Shown here: positions 42,656 to 50,832 of the stretch, one piece after another
Numbering within the stretch: position 1 is the stretch's first letter
How the letters are laid out: the number at the start of each line of letters is the position of its first letter
NCBI GenBank assembly: GCA_013361525.1
Contig: JABFXY010000139.1
Span: forward strand, 34,918-98,917
DNA: 64,000 bases
Direction: 5' to 3'
DNA from: Polyangiaceae bacterium
GTDB taxonomy: Bacteria; Myxococcota_A; Polyangia; Polyangiales; Polyangiaceae
Notes under the pieces: model-generated
The model's database searches: none
The model's input: the letters and a program-made list of their open reading frames with translations, nothing else
Told to the model about the DNA's origin: nothing
Translations under genes and position numbers: made by a program

Positions 42656-44305
42656 TTACCTCCCGCGCGGCTTGATTCTCGCCGCCTCGCATAGAGCGCG
42701 CCTGGCCGCATCTTCGGGAAGGTGCGGCGCAGACTTCTCCTCGCATGCGACGGCGGGATCATACGGCGCGAGCGCGATCGCCATGCGGATCGCGACGTTC
42801 GTATCAGGGACGCCCAAAGCGGCACGCATCGACCACCACCTCGCTTCGTTATCGTGCACGTCCTCGGGTCGCTCGACTAGCTGCTTTGCGCGGGCCGGCT
42901 CGTTCGAGTCGAACAGGGCCCGGGAGAACAAGGCGCGCACCGGCGCTTCCGACGGCATCAGGGTGAGGCCTCGTTCGAGCTCTTTCGCCGCGGACGGCGC
43001 GTGCCCGCGGTCATGCAGCAGCTGGCCGAGCCGAAACCGCTGCCGCACTTCTTTCAGCTCTTTCGCGGGAGGTGCCGCGGGTCGATCGCGCTCGGGGAGC
43101 TCCTTCGTGGTGGAGAGCACGTCCGCCTTCCAGCGGGTCGCCCACGTATCGAACGGCGCGCCGGTCGCCGTCTCGACGATGGTTCCGATCGGCGTTTCTG
43201 CGCCCGCGCTGTCGCGCATCGCGGCGAGGAGCTTCGGCATCGCGTCCGTGCCTGCCTCTCGGGCGAAGAACTCGGTGAAGCTCTGCACCTTCGCGTAGGT
43301 CACCTGCGCTTCTTCCGCGCTCGGCAAGAGCGCGATCGAGGGCCCGATCTTGTCGATTTCCGGGCCGATGTTCTTCTTGATGCCGAACGCGGCGAGGTCG
43401 TCCGGATCGGGGACGTGGTCGAACGGCGTCGATGCCCGCCAGCGAACTTCCATCGTTCGCGCGACGCCCTCCTGGAACCAGAGGGGCGCTTCGTCGCCGG
43501 ATGCTCGCGTGAGCGCGAGGTGCGTGAGCTCGTGCGCGAGCGTATCGAGCACGGGATAGCCGTTGTCGGTGGCGCGCGGCGACACGACGATCACCCGGCC
43601 GAACTTCGCGATGCCGACGGTGCCGGTCGTGCGCGCGGCCTTGAGCGGAAGGCCCGTCATCGCCGATAGACCCATCTGATCGCGCACCAGCTCGATGCGG
43701 ATCACGGGGGGCATCGTCACGCCGAGATCGCGCTGGAAGACGGCGCGTTGCGCGCTCACCACCTCGTAGATGAACGGCGCGAGGACGGCGTCGGCCTCGT
43801 GCTGAAAGCGGATCCACGTGCCGGAGGCTGCGTCTTCTCGAACGACGGCGCCGGCCATCGTCGACTCGCAGCCTTGCGTGATTTCGAGCAGTCGCTGCGA
43901 CGGGCCGTGCTGCAAAAGCAGCGGCTCTCGGTAGAGCGCGGACGCGTCGACGCAGCGACCTTCGTAGTGAGCGAGCATGGCGCGGGCGTAGGTGAGGAGC
44001 GCATCGTTGGTGTCCGCACCCTCGAGCTTCTTCGAGGCTTCGTCGGTGCTCAGCTCGTTGATGAGCGTCACCGCCTCGACCGCTTTTTTCGCGTCACCGC
44101 GGAGGAGCACGTCGTCTTGGTCGTTGACGTCGTTCGAGAGCGACGGCGCGGAGGCCGACGGCGCCGGCGCAGCAGGCGCGCTCGTCGCGTCGGGTGTGGG
44201 CTGGTCTGCGGAGGCCGTTCGCCCCGACGACGCGAGCAACCCCGCCGCGAGCGCGAACGCTGCGAGACGAGCGATCGGGGAACCGAGGGATGTTCGCAGC
44301 TTCAC
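42656..44305 (-). CDS. Peptidase MA-like zinc metalloprotease, exported
   Basis: GTG 44305 overlaps the previous stop (GTGA). The 549-residue product has a signal peptide, a Ser/Ala/Pro-rich linker, a TPR-like helical part (about 70-145), the catalytic domain with HELTH (258-262) and the gluzincin-type third ligand E279 in PLWFQEGVA, and a helical C-terminal part with TPR-like units (FRLGQLLHDRGHAPSAAKELERG). The fold is of the MA clan and should be active in the periplasm. Being coupled between a DUF4175-like protein and TssM, it may process or remodel the envelope for that complex. Confidence 0.88.
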   Translation of the reverse strand: MKLRTSLGSPIARLAAFALAAGLLASSGRTASADQPTPDATSAPAAPAPSASAPSLSNDVNDQDDVLLRGDAKKAVEAVTLINELSTDEASKKLEGADTNDALLTYARAMLAHYEGRCVDASALYREPLLLQHGPSQRLLEITQGCESTMAGAVVREDAASGTWIRFQHEADAVLAPFIYEVVSAQRAVFQRDLGVTMPPVIRIELVRDQMGLSAMTGLPLKAARTTGTVGIAKFGRVIVVSPRATDNGYPVLDTLAHELTHLALTRASGDEAPLWFQEGVARTMEVRWRASTPFDHVPDPDDLAAFGIKKNIGPEIDKIGPSIALLPSAEEAQVTYAKVQSFTEFFAREAGTDAMPKLLAAMRDSAGAETPIGTIVETATGAPFDTWATRWKADVLSTTKELPERDRPAAPPAKELKEVRQRFRLGQLLHDRGHAPSAAKELERGLTLMPSEAPVRALFSRALFDSNEPARAKQLVERPEDVHDNEARWWSMRAALGVPDTNVAIRMAIALAPYDPAVACEEKSAPHLPEDAARRALCEAARIKPRGR

Positions 44306-47229
44306 TTCAACAGCCCCTCTGCATAGCGCTTCACCGCGTCCTTCAAGCGCGACTCGCCGGGCTTCGACAGCCCTTCGGTGACGCGCTTGCGAAACTCTTC
44401 CGGGCCCTTGTGGGTGTCCTTGTCGGGCACCTCGGCGTCCTGCGAGAACTTCTCGTCTTCGCCGTCTTGTCCGTCCTTTTGGCGCGACGACTCGTTCGGA
44501 TCTTCGTCCTCGTGCGCCATCTCGAGCTGGCGCTGCGCTTCCTTCTGCTTCTCGCGGCCCTTGTCCGCGTCGCCGTCACGGAGCGCCTTTTCGGCCTCTT
44601 TCATGGCCTTTTCGGCGCGCTCGAGGCGGTCGAGCACCTCGTCGGGCATCGACGAGTCGCCTTCCTCACCGCGCTTTCGCAAGTCGCGCGTGCGCTCGGA
44701 GAGGCGGCCCTCGTTTTGACCGGCGCTGTCCATGTCCTTCTTCGCGCGCTCCTTCGCGTTCTCCTCCGAGCTCTTGAGCGCCTTCTCGAGCGCATCGAGC
44801 GCTTCTTCCACGCGGTTGCCGGCGCTCGTCGCGTCCTTGCCGACCTCGGCGTCGTCGAGGAACGCCTCTTTGTCGCCGCGCTTCTTCGCTTCGCGGAGCG
44901 CGTCGAGCGCGTCCTTGCCCTTCTTGATCGCGTCCTTGACGTTGCCCTTTTCGAGCGAGCCCGCCATCGAATCGGCCGACTTCTTCCCTTCGGCGGCCTT
45001 CTCCGCCGCGGATCCGGGGAAGCCGTGATCCGGCAGATCTTTCACGGCCTCGCGGATCTCTTTGGCTTGCTCCTTGGCGAGCTTCTTCAGCGCTTCACGT
45101 TCTTCCGGCGTCGTCGCGCGCTCGAGGGCTTTTTCGACGCGGTCGAGCTCGTCCTGGTGGCGCTTGATGAGCTCGTCGAGCTCTTTGCCCGACTTCTCCG
45201 CTTGCTCGTCCGCCTCCGACGCATCTTCGGGATCGCCCATATCGGTGCCGTCGCCCGCGCCGGACTCCACGCCGACGCGACCGCCGCCGCCGATGCTTGC
45301 GACCGGATCGCGCAGCCTTCGCTCGAGGTCACGCGCCGCGAGCTCTGCACCGGGAAGGTTCGGCGTCGCGCGCTCGCGATCGATCCGTCCGACGCCCCCG
45401 ACCGTGATGTCGCCGAGGTCGGCGCCGAGTGTGCCGATTTTCGCGAGCTCTTTGCCGCCTTCGCCGAGCACGCCGAGCGCGGCCTCGATGCGGTGCAGGC
45501 CTCGATCGCGCTCCGCTTCCGACTGCGCGGCGCTCGACGCGTCGCCGGCTTCTTTTGCGACGTCCGCGAGCGCCTTCGCCACCTTCTTCGCGTCGTCGAC
45601 GCCGGCGCGTTGAATCGCGGCGTCGATCGCGAGGACCACCTGCTCGTTCGTCTTCACGAGCTTGTCGAAGGTCTCGACGTCGGGTTTGTCGGCGAATGCA
45701 CCGAGCGCCTCGCGCAGGCGCCGCGTTTGCCCCGCGATCACGCGACGAACGCGGCCGCGGATCCCGAGGCCACCGTACGATCCGGCGAGGACTTCCTCGA
45801 CCGTCTCCATCGCTTTGTCCTGCGCCTCCTTTTCGGAAGCGACGCGCGACTTCGCATCGGCGGCCGTCTTCACGGACGCGAGCACGCGAGGGGCGAGCAG
45901 ATCGACGAGCACGTCGCGAGCCTTCAAGAGCGCTGCATAGCGCAACGCCTCGGGCTCGCCGACGAGCGGGGGAAGTACGATGAACGCGGGGCTCACGCCC
46001 CACTTCGGACCGAGGACGGCATCGTTGTCCTTCGCCTCGATCGTCACCTCGACGGGCACGTGCGTCCCGCGGAAGAAGGGCTCCTGCGTCGACAGCTCGT
46101 GCGCGCCGCGGTCCAACTTCAAGCCGCTCGGCTTGCTGAGCGTGCGCGACTCTTCATTGCCGCCCGAGCGAAGGACGAGCGCGATCTCGGTGAGGCCGTG
46201 ATCGTCCGTCGCCGAGTACTCCAGCGTCAGGCGCGGAACGTCGACGAGCTTCACCGTCTTCGGCGCGCCGGTGAGAGCAACGATCGGCGCTTCGTCTTCG
46301 ATGCTGACCACCGTCAGCGCGTCTCGCTGGGAGATGCGCGCGTCGCCGAACTTCGCGGCGACGCGCAGATCCGTCGATGCTTCGACCGGCCATCGGGCGA
46401 CGACGTTGCCGTGGCCGTCGTCGACGAACGCGATCTCCTTCGTGCCGTCGGTCAAGACCAGCTTGCGACCCGGTCGCTCCGGTTTGCCGCGAACGGTGAG
46501 GACCGTTCCGCGCGGCTGATCCGTGCGATCGAAGTTCGCGAGGAGCTCTTCGTGACGGCCGATGTAGCCGGGCGGCGTCGCGACGACATCCACGTCGTCG
46601 AGGTAGAGGAGCCGGAACGGCGCTTCGCCGTTGCGCGCAGCGAGGACGTCGAGCCCCTCCACGATTCGGAACGGATCCATCGCGGCGATCGCCATCGAGG
46701 CGACGGCGAACGCAAATGCTCCGGCGGCGATCCACCGCGCGTGTTTTTCCGCGCGCACGGTCAACCGATCCAGCTTCACGCGCTCGAGCTGACGCGCGAG
46801 GTGGAGCTCGGAGAGCGCCTGGGCCGTCGCCGATTCTTGCGCCTGCGCCGGCTCGGCCAGCGCCACGCCTTCGTGGGCGCCCTCGGAGCGCGTGCGATGG
46901 ACGAGGCCTGCGGCGCGATCGATGCGCGCGGCGAGCTCGGGGTCATCCGCGCCGATCTCCCGTCGAAGCACGCGGCGCGGGTTTCGCCACCTGCGCCGGC
47001 TCGCGATGGCGAGGGCCACGACGACGACCGCGTAGAGAATCAACACCGCGAAGGCGCCGAGGCGCGCATCGCGCGTGCCGAGCCTCCCGAGGTGGGCGGC
47101 CGCGAGGACCGACGCGAGGGCGAGGACGACGGCGAGCGTGGTCTTGCTGGTCCCCGTCGTCTCGCGGTAGAGCGCGCGGATCCTCGAGGATAGGGCGACG
47201 ATCGCCTCGAGCATGCCGCCCGACCTCAT
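44302..47229 (-). CDS. DUF4175-like membrane protein with long charged C-terminus
   Basis: ATG 47229 overlaps the vWA stop by one base. The 975-residue protein has two N-terminal membrane helices near residues 25-70, a third near 165-185, a beta-rich periplasmic region (about 190-400), and from about 400 a helical, strongly charged Glu/Lys/Asp/Arg part that becomes a near-continuous coiled coil to the end. This is the architecture of DUF4175 (TIGR02302-like) proteins, which usually go with MoxR and vWA genes. It overlaps the peptidase start. Its job in the group is unknown; the coiled-coil tail is fit to bridge envelope layers. Confidence 0.82.
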   Translation of the reverse strand: MRSGGMLEAIVALSSRIRALYRETTGTSKTTLAVVLALASVLAAAHLGRLGTRDARLGAFAVLILYAVVVVALAIASRRRWRNPRRVLRREIGADDPELAARIDRAAGLVHRTRSEGAHEGVALAEPAQAQESATAQALSELHLARQLERVKLDRLTVRAEKHARWIAAGAFAFAVASMAIAAMDPFRIVEGLDVLAARNGEAPFRLLYLDDVDVVATPPGYIGRHEELLANFDRTDQPRGTVLTVRGKPERPGRKLVLTDGTKEIAFVDDGHGNVVARWPVEASTDLRVAAKFGDARISQRDALTVVSIEDEAPIVALTGAPKTVKLVDVPRLTLEYSATDDHGLTEIALVLRSGGNEESRTLSKPSGLKLDRGAHELSTQEPFFRGTHVPVEVTIEAKDNDAVLGPKWGVSPAFIVLPPLVGEPEALRYAALLKARDVLVDLLAPRVLASVKTAADAKSRVASEKEAQDKAMETVEEVLAGSYGGLGIRGRVRRVIAGQTRRLREALGAFADKPDVETFDKLVKTNEQVVLAIDAAIQRAGVDDAKKVAKALADVAKEAGDASSAAQSEAERDRGLHRIEAALGVLGEGGKELAKIGTLGADLGDITVGGVGRIDRERATPNLPGAELAARDLERRLRDPVASIGGGGRVGVESGAGDGTDMGDPEDASEADEQAEKSGKELDELIKRHQDELDRVEKALERATTPEEREALKKLAKEQAKEIREAVKDLPDHGFPGSAAEKAAEGKKSADSMAGSLEKGNVKDAIKKGKDALDALREAKKRGDKEAFLDDAEVGKDATSAGNRVEEALDALEKALKSSEENAKERAKKDMDSAGQNEGRLSERTRDLRKRGEEGDSSMPDEVLDRLERAEKAMKEAEKALRDGDADKGREKQKEAQRQLEMAHEDEDPNESSRQKDGQDGEDEKFSQDAEVPDKDTHKGPEEFRKRVTEGLSKPGESRLKDAVKRYAEGLLK

Positions 47230-48404
47230 CAGCGCTTTCCTCCGCGAAGGAGCTCCGTCACGGCCTCGCCCAAGCCTTCGAGGGTGAGATCGAACATCGG
47301 AAAGATCTGCGAGATGGGATCGATCGTCGTGCCCCGGTAGCTGCGCCAGTTCTCCGGGTTGAGCCATACGGCGCGATGAAAATGCTCTTTGAGCATCCGC
47401 AGCCACTCCACCCCGGAAATTCTGCCTTCGTCGCCGGTGAACCCGCTCGACCCCATGAGCTCGTAAGGGGCCATCAGCGCATCGCCGACCATGACGAGCT
47501 TGTGCGTCGGATTGCACTCCGCGAGCACGTCGCGAATCGTCACCGGCTCGAGGAAAGCTTCGGTCTTGTAGACACGGCCGTAGACGCAGTTGTGGAAGTA
47601 GTACGTCTTCAGCTCTTTGAAATGGCTCGCGCGCTTCGCGGCGCTGAAGAGCTGGCTCATCACGTACGCGTGCGGGTCCATCGAACCGCCGACGTCCATC
47701 ATCAGCACCACGCGCGTGTTGGAGCGTCGCGGCGGCTGCGTGACGATCTCGAGCTCACCTGCGTTGCGCGCGGTCTCGCGGATCGTTCCTTCGATGTCGA
47801 GCTCTTCATCGGCGCCCTCGTGGGCGAAGACCCGGAGCTTCCGAAGGGCCACCTCGATCATCCGCGTGTCGAGGACGACGTCGCTTCGGTACGGCTTGTA
47901 TTTGCGCGCATCGGCGGAGACGACTGCTCCGCCGCGACCGCCGCGACCGCCGAGCGAGATGCCGTTGGGATTTGCCCCGCCGGAGCCGAACGGTGACGTC
48001 CCGCCCGTGCCGACCCAGCGGTTGCCGCCGTCGTGGCGCTCACGCTGCTCGCGCAGGCGCTCCTCGAACATCTTGAGGACCTCCTCCAGATCGAGGCTCG
48101 TCAGCGCCTCGCGGTCCTCGTCCGACAGCTCTCGCATCTTGATCGGGTCGCGCAGCCACGAGAGCAGCTCCTCGGCGATCTTCTTGCTTTCGATGTGCAC
48201 GCCGCGGAAATGAGCCGCGAACGCGACGTCGAAGTCGTCGAGGTGCTTTTCGTCGTGGACCAGGAGCGAGCGCGCGACGAGGTAAAAGCCCTCGAGGGAG
48301 CTGTCGTGAAGGCCGAAGCCGAGCGCCTTCGCGAGCGACACGGCCTCTTGGGCGCCCACCGGCACCTTGCGTCTTCGCAGATCGTAGAGGAAGTCGACGA
48401 ACAT
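47229..48404 (-). CDS. vWA domain protein, CoxE-like
   Basis: The 391-residue protein belongs to the CoxE/vWA group that works with MoxR ATPases. The N-terminal 170 residues are helical (FVDFLYDLRRRKVPVGAQE); a Gly-rich linker (about 135-160) follows; the vWA domain has the metal site DVGGSMD (237-243). No signal peptide is seen, so it is cytoplasmic. It is 186 bases downstream of the MoxR gene, with a palindromic element between, and is coupled to the DUF4175-like gene. It is likely the adaptor between MoxR and the membrane partners. Confidence 0.9.
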   Translation of the reverse strand: MFVDFLYDLRRRKVPVGAQEAVSLAKALGFGLHDSSLEGFYLVARSLLVHDEKHLDDFDVAFAAHFRGVHIESKKIAEELLSWLRDPIKMRELSDEDREALTSLDLEEVLKMFEERLREQRERHDGGNRWVGTGGTSPFGSGGANPNGISLGGRGGRGGAVVSADARKYKPYRSDVVLDTRMIEVALRKLRVFAHEGADEELDIEGTIRETARNAGELEIVTQPPRRSNTRVVLMMDVGGSMDPHAYVMSQLFSAAKRASHFKELKTYYFHNCVYGRVYKTEAFLEPVTIRDVLAECNPTHKLVMVGDALMAPYELMGSSGFTGDEGRISGVEWLRMLKEHFHRAVWLNPENWRSYRGTTIDPISQIFPMFDLTLEGLGEAVTELLRGGKR

Positions 48405-48450
48405 ACCGTTCTAGCTTCGAGCGCGGCGGGGATGTGATTGGGGGGGTTGA

Positions 48451-48558
48451 GGCTGCAATTTCTCCCCCCTGCCGCCCTCACTTCGTGAGGGGGGTTCCGA
48501 GCGCTGACCTACTCCCCCCTCACGAAGTGAGGGGGGTTGGGGGGGAGAAATAGCAGCC
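48451..48558. repeat. Nested palindromic element (108 bp) between moxR and vWA genes
   Basis: Outer arms GGCTGCAATTTCTCCCCCC (48451-48469) and its near-complement (48540-48558) differ at one base. Inside them lie two further palindromes, CTCACTTCGTGAG-type at about 48475-48494 and CCTCACGAAGTGAGG-type at about 48513-48533, which are also complements of each other. The structure resembles REP/MITE-type repeats. Confidence 0.75.
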
Positions 48559-48590
48559 ATACCGTTGCTCATTGCCCAGCACTCCTACCC

Positions 48591-49430
48591 CTATGAGCGG
48601 TAGCGGCGGCCCCCTGCAAGCTGATCGGCGTAGGAGGCGATGTCCTGCTCCTTCTTCAGCAGCGTGCCGAGGAATGGGAGGTTCTTCTCCAGGCGGACTT
48701 CGTCGACACCGGCTCGCTTGAGCACGGCGATCCAATCGATGAGCTCGCTCGTGGACGGCCGCTTGCGCAGGCGCATCGAATTGCGGATCTCGTAAAAGAC
48801 GGAGAGAACCTGGTCCGCGAGGCGCTGCTCGAGGTTCGGATGATGAACCGCCACGATGCGGCGCATGAAGTCCGGCTCGGGGAAATCGATGAAATGGAAC
48901 ACGCACCGGCGGAGGAACGCGTCGGGCAGCTCCTTTTCGTTGTTGCTCGTGATGATCACGACGGGCCGGTTGCGCGCGACGACCTCTTCGCCGGTTTCGA
49001 CCACGCGAAACCGCATTCGATCGAGCTCGTGCAATAGATCGTTCGGGAACTCGAGGTCCGCCTTGTCGACCTCGTCGATGAGCAACACCTGTCGCTGATC
49101 TGCGACGAACGCCTTACCGACGGGACCGAGCTTGATGTAGCGCTTGATATCGCGAACGTCGCCGTCGCCGAACCGGGAGTCGTAGAGGCGCTGGACCGTG
49201 TCGTAGACGTACAGACCCTCTTGCGCCTTCGTGGTGCTCTTCACGTTCCATCCGATCAGGGGCATTTGGAGCCCCTCGGCGATGGCCTCTGCGAGGAGGG
49301 TCTTTCCCGTGCCGGGCTCGCCCCGGACGAGGAGGGGGCGTTCGAGCGCGAGGGCGCAATTGACGGCGCTCTCGAGCGCCTCGTTGGTCAGGTAGGAATC
49401 GGTACCGCGAAATCTACGGAAGTCGTGCAT
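48591..49430 (-). CDS. MoxR-family AAA+ ATPase, CoxD-like
   Basis: A 279-residue AAA+ protein with Walker A GEPGTGKT (37-44), Walker B LLIDEVDKAD (116-125), sensor 1 TSN and DAFLRRCVFHF arginine finger region. It is the CoxD-like branch, different from the MoxR at 13769. With the CoxE-like vWA gene it forms the standard pair; the pair then leads into DUF4175, peptidase MA and TssM. It probably drives assembly or activation of that membrane group. Confidence 0.92.
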   Translation of the reverse strand: MHDFRRFRGTDSYLTNEALESAVNCALALERPLLVRGEPGTGKTLLAEAIAEGLQMPLIGWNVKSTTKAQEGLYVYDTVQRLYDSRFGDGDVRDIKRYIKLGPVGKAFVADQRQVLLIDEVDKADLEFPNDLLHELDRMRFRVVETGEEVVARNRPVVIITSNNEKELPDAFLRRCVFHFIDFPEPDFMRRIVAVHHPNLEQRLADQVLSVFYEIRNSMRLRKRPSTSELIDWIAVLKRAGVDEVRLEKNLPFLGTLLKKEQDIASYADQLAGGRRYRS

Positions 49431-49558
49431 CGGTCAGGGGTCCTCGGGTCGGTCGGACAACGCCGCCAGCCGGCCCGCGGAGCCTAGCACCGGCGGCGGC
49501 CTCAATCCTTCTCCCTGGCCCGTCAACAGCTCGCCGTCTGCACGTGCCCTGGGCTACG

Positions 49559-50281
49559 ATGCCGGTCATGCTTGCCCGCGCTGTCGCTTGCGTTTCGGTC
49601 GCGCTGATCGTTGTCGCTTGTGCGGAGGGCGAGAACCTCGTCGGTGGCTCCGGCCCCGACGGTGGCGGAAGCGTGAATGGCGGCGGCCCCGGCAACGGCG
49701 GAAACGACGCCGTATCCTCCTCTGCGTCGTCGATGAACACGACGACCACCGGCCCCAACGACGGCGGCTCGAACGAGGGAGGCAGCGGCGAAGGAGGAAT
49801 TCCTGCCGTCGGCGGTGGCGGCGAGGGTGGTGAAGGTGGAGCGCCCGGCCCGGTTTGCGATTACGCCGCGCCCGAGGTCTGCGCGCAAGCGGAGCTCTTG
49901 CCCGCGGTGGCCGGCGACGAAGGGTCGGACGTCGTCACGCGCATGGGCGATTCGAGCCGTTGGTTCAAGGTCCACATCGAAGAACAGAGCAGCAGCATCA
50001 GCGAGTCGGATCTCAGCTACACGGTGAAGCTCACGTCACCGCCCGGGATGAACTACGACCTCAAGGTTCATCAGGGGCCTCAGGACGGCAGCCCCGATTG
50101 CAACGGCACGCTCAAGCTCGGCGCGGGCAACCCCGAGACGGTCAGTGATTCGTGGGACGATGATCAAGGCATCGGCGGCGAAGACGACAGCACCTGGCTC
50201 GTCATCGAGATCGTCTACGTGAGCGGTACGACGTGTGGCTCGAGCAGTCAGTGGACGCTCGAGGTCCGTGGCAACACGTAG
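49559..50281 (+). CDS. Gly-rich lipoprotein with PPC-like domain
   Basis: ATG 49559 or 49568 gives about 240 residues with the lipobox IVVAC, then a Gly/Asn/Ser-rich linker of about 80 residues, then a beta-rich domain of about 125 residues (RWFKVHIEEQSSS, LTSPPGMNYDLKVHQG, TWLVIEIVYVSG) that resembles bacterial pre-peptidase C-terminal (PPC) modules. These modules often sit on secreted hydrolases; here it stands alone. The gene is divergent from the MoxR gene (about 130 bases between). Confidence 0.8.
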   Translation: MPVMLARAVACVSVALIVVACAEGENLVGGSGPDGGGSVNGGGPGNGGNDAVSSSASSMNTTTTGPNDGGSNEGGSGEGGIPAVGGGGEGGEGGAPGPVCDYAAPEVCAQAELLPAVAGDEGSDVVTRMGDSSRWFKVHIEEQSSSISESDLSYTVKLTSPPGMNYDLKVHQGPQDGSPDCNGTLKLGAGNPETVSDSWDDDQGIGGEDDSTWLVIEIVYVSGTTCGSSSQWTLEVRGNT

Positions 50282-50297
50282 TTTTTATTCGTGCGCG

Positions 50298-50319
50298 CAC
50301 GGCGGCCGATGGCCGCCTC
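50298..50319. terminator. Hairpin between convergent genes
   Basis: GGCGGCC-GAT-GGCCGCC (50301-50317) is a perfect 7-bp stem between the stops of the lipoprotein and the cyclotransferase genes. There is no T-run on either side, so terminator function is only possible. Confidence 0.4.
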
Positions 50320-50334
50320 CTGAAGGCTCACTTC

Positions 50335-50775
50335 TTATCGGCGATAGCGGTTCTTCGCCCATTGAACGAGGGCGCCGCCTTCGGGCTTGGCGACCGAGAA
50401 GCGCTGTCGCCAATCGCCGCCTTTGATTCGGCGTAGCCCCCGCACCTGATCGTGACGCAGGACGTACGCGTGGGCGCGGGTGCCGTCGGCGAGGGGGATC
50501 TCTTTGCGCTCGAAGAGGATCGGGATGTCGCGCCGCTTGTCGCACGCGCGCAATACTTCGTAGCTGACGTCGTAGAGCTCGCCGACGACGTCGCCGTCAC
50601 CGCCCTCGACGAGGCCCGCGAGCGCCCGTGTCTCGACGAGGGTGTAGCCCTTTGCGGTGCGTACCGAGCCGACGAGCTTCGAGCCGGAGATGAGATCGTG
50701 CTCGCGCTCACCCGACAGGAACGTGCCGTAGGCGAGGAGGCGAAACGTGACGGGGCTCGGGCTCTGTTGCGACAT
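50335..50775 (-). CDS. Gamma-glutamylcyclotransferase-like protein
   Basis: ATG 50775 gives 146 residues. The GGCT/AIG2 fold is shown by LLAYGTFLSGEREHDLI at the start (the YGxL/F-type substrate loop), GDVVGELYDVS and a final strand/helix set. The segment near ILFERKEIPLADG has the usual Glu. The family cleaves gamma-glutamyl amino acids or amines to 5-oxoproline. The substrate is not known here. It is the last gene of the minus-strand run, 57 bases after selO. Confidence 0.82.
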   Translation of the reverse strand: MSQQSPSPVTFRLLAYGTFLSGEREHDLISGSKLVGSVRTAKGYTLVETRALAGLVEGGDGDVVGELYDVSYEVLRACDKRRDIPILFERKEIPLADGTRAHAYVLRHDQVRGLRRIKGGDWRQRFSVAKPEGGALVQWAKNRYRR

Positions 50776-50832
50776 CAGGACCGGCGCGAAGGTCGGCCAA
50801 CGAGCGCCTGGGCGCAAGCGAAAGGCGCCTCT

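Noticed and set aside
44194..47193. Plus-strand open frame of 999 codons opposite the DUF4175-like gene
   Set aside because: It mirrors a real gene with signal, membrane helices and coiled coil; its own product is Arg/Leu-rich without domains, as expected for antisense frames in GC-rich DNA.
39581..49430. A complete type VI secretion system
   Set aside because: Only TssM is recognisable; no TssB, TssC, TssK, Hcp, VgrG, ClpV, TssJ or TssL is present in the window.
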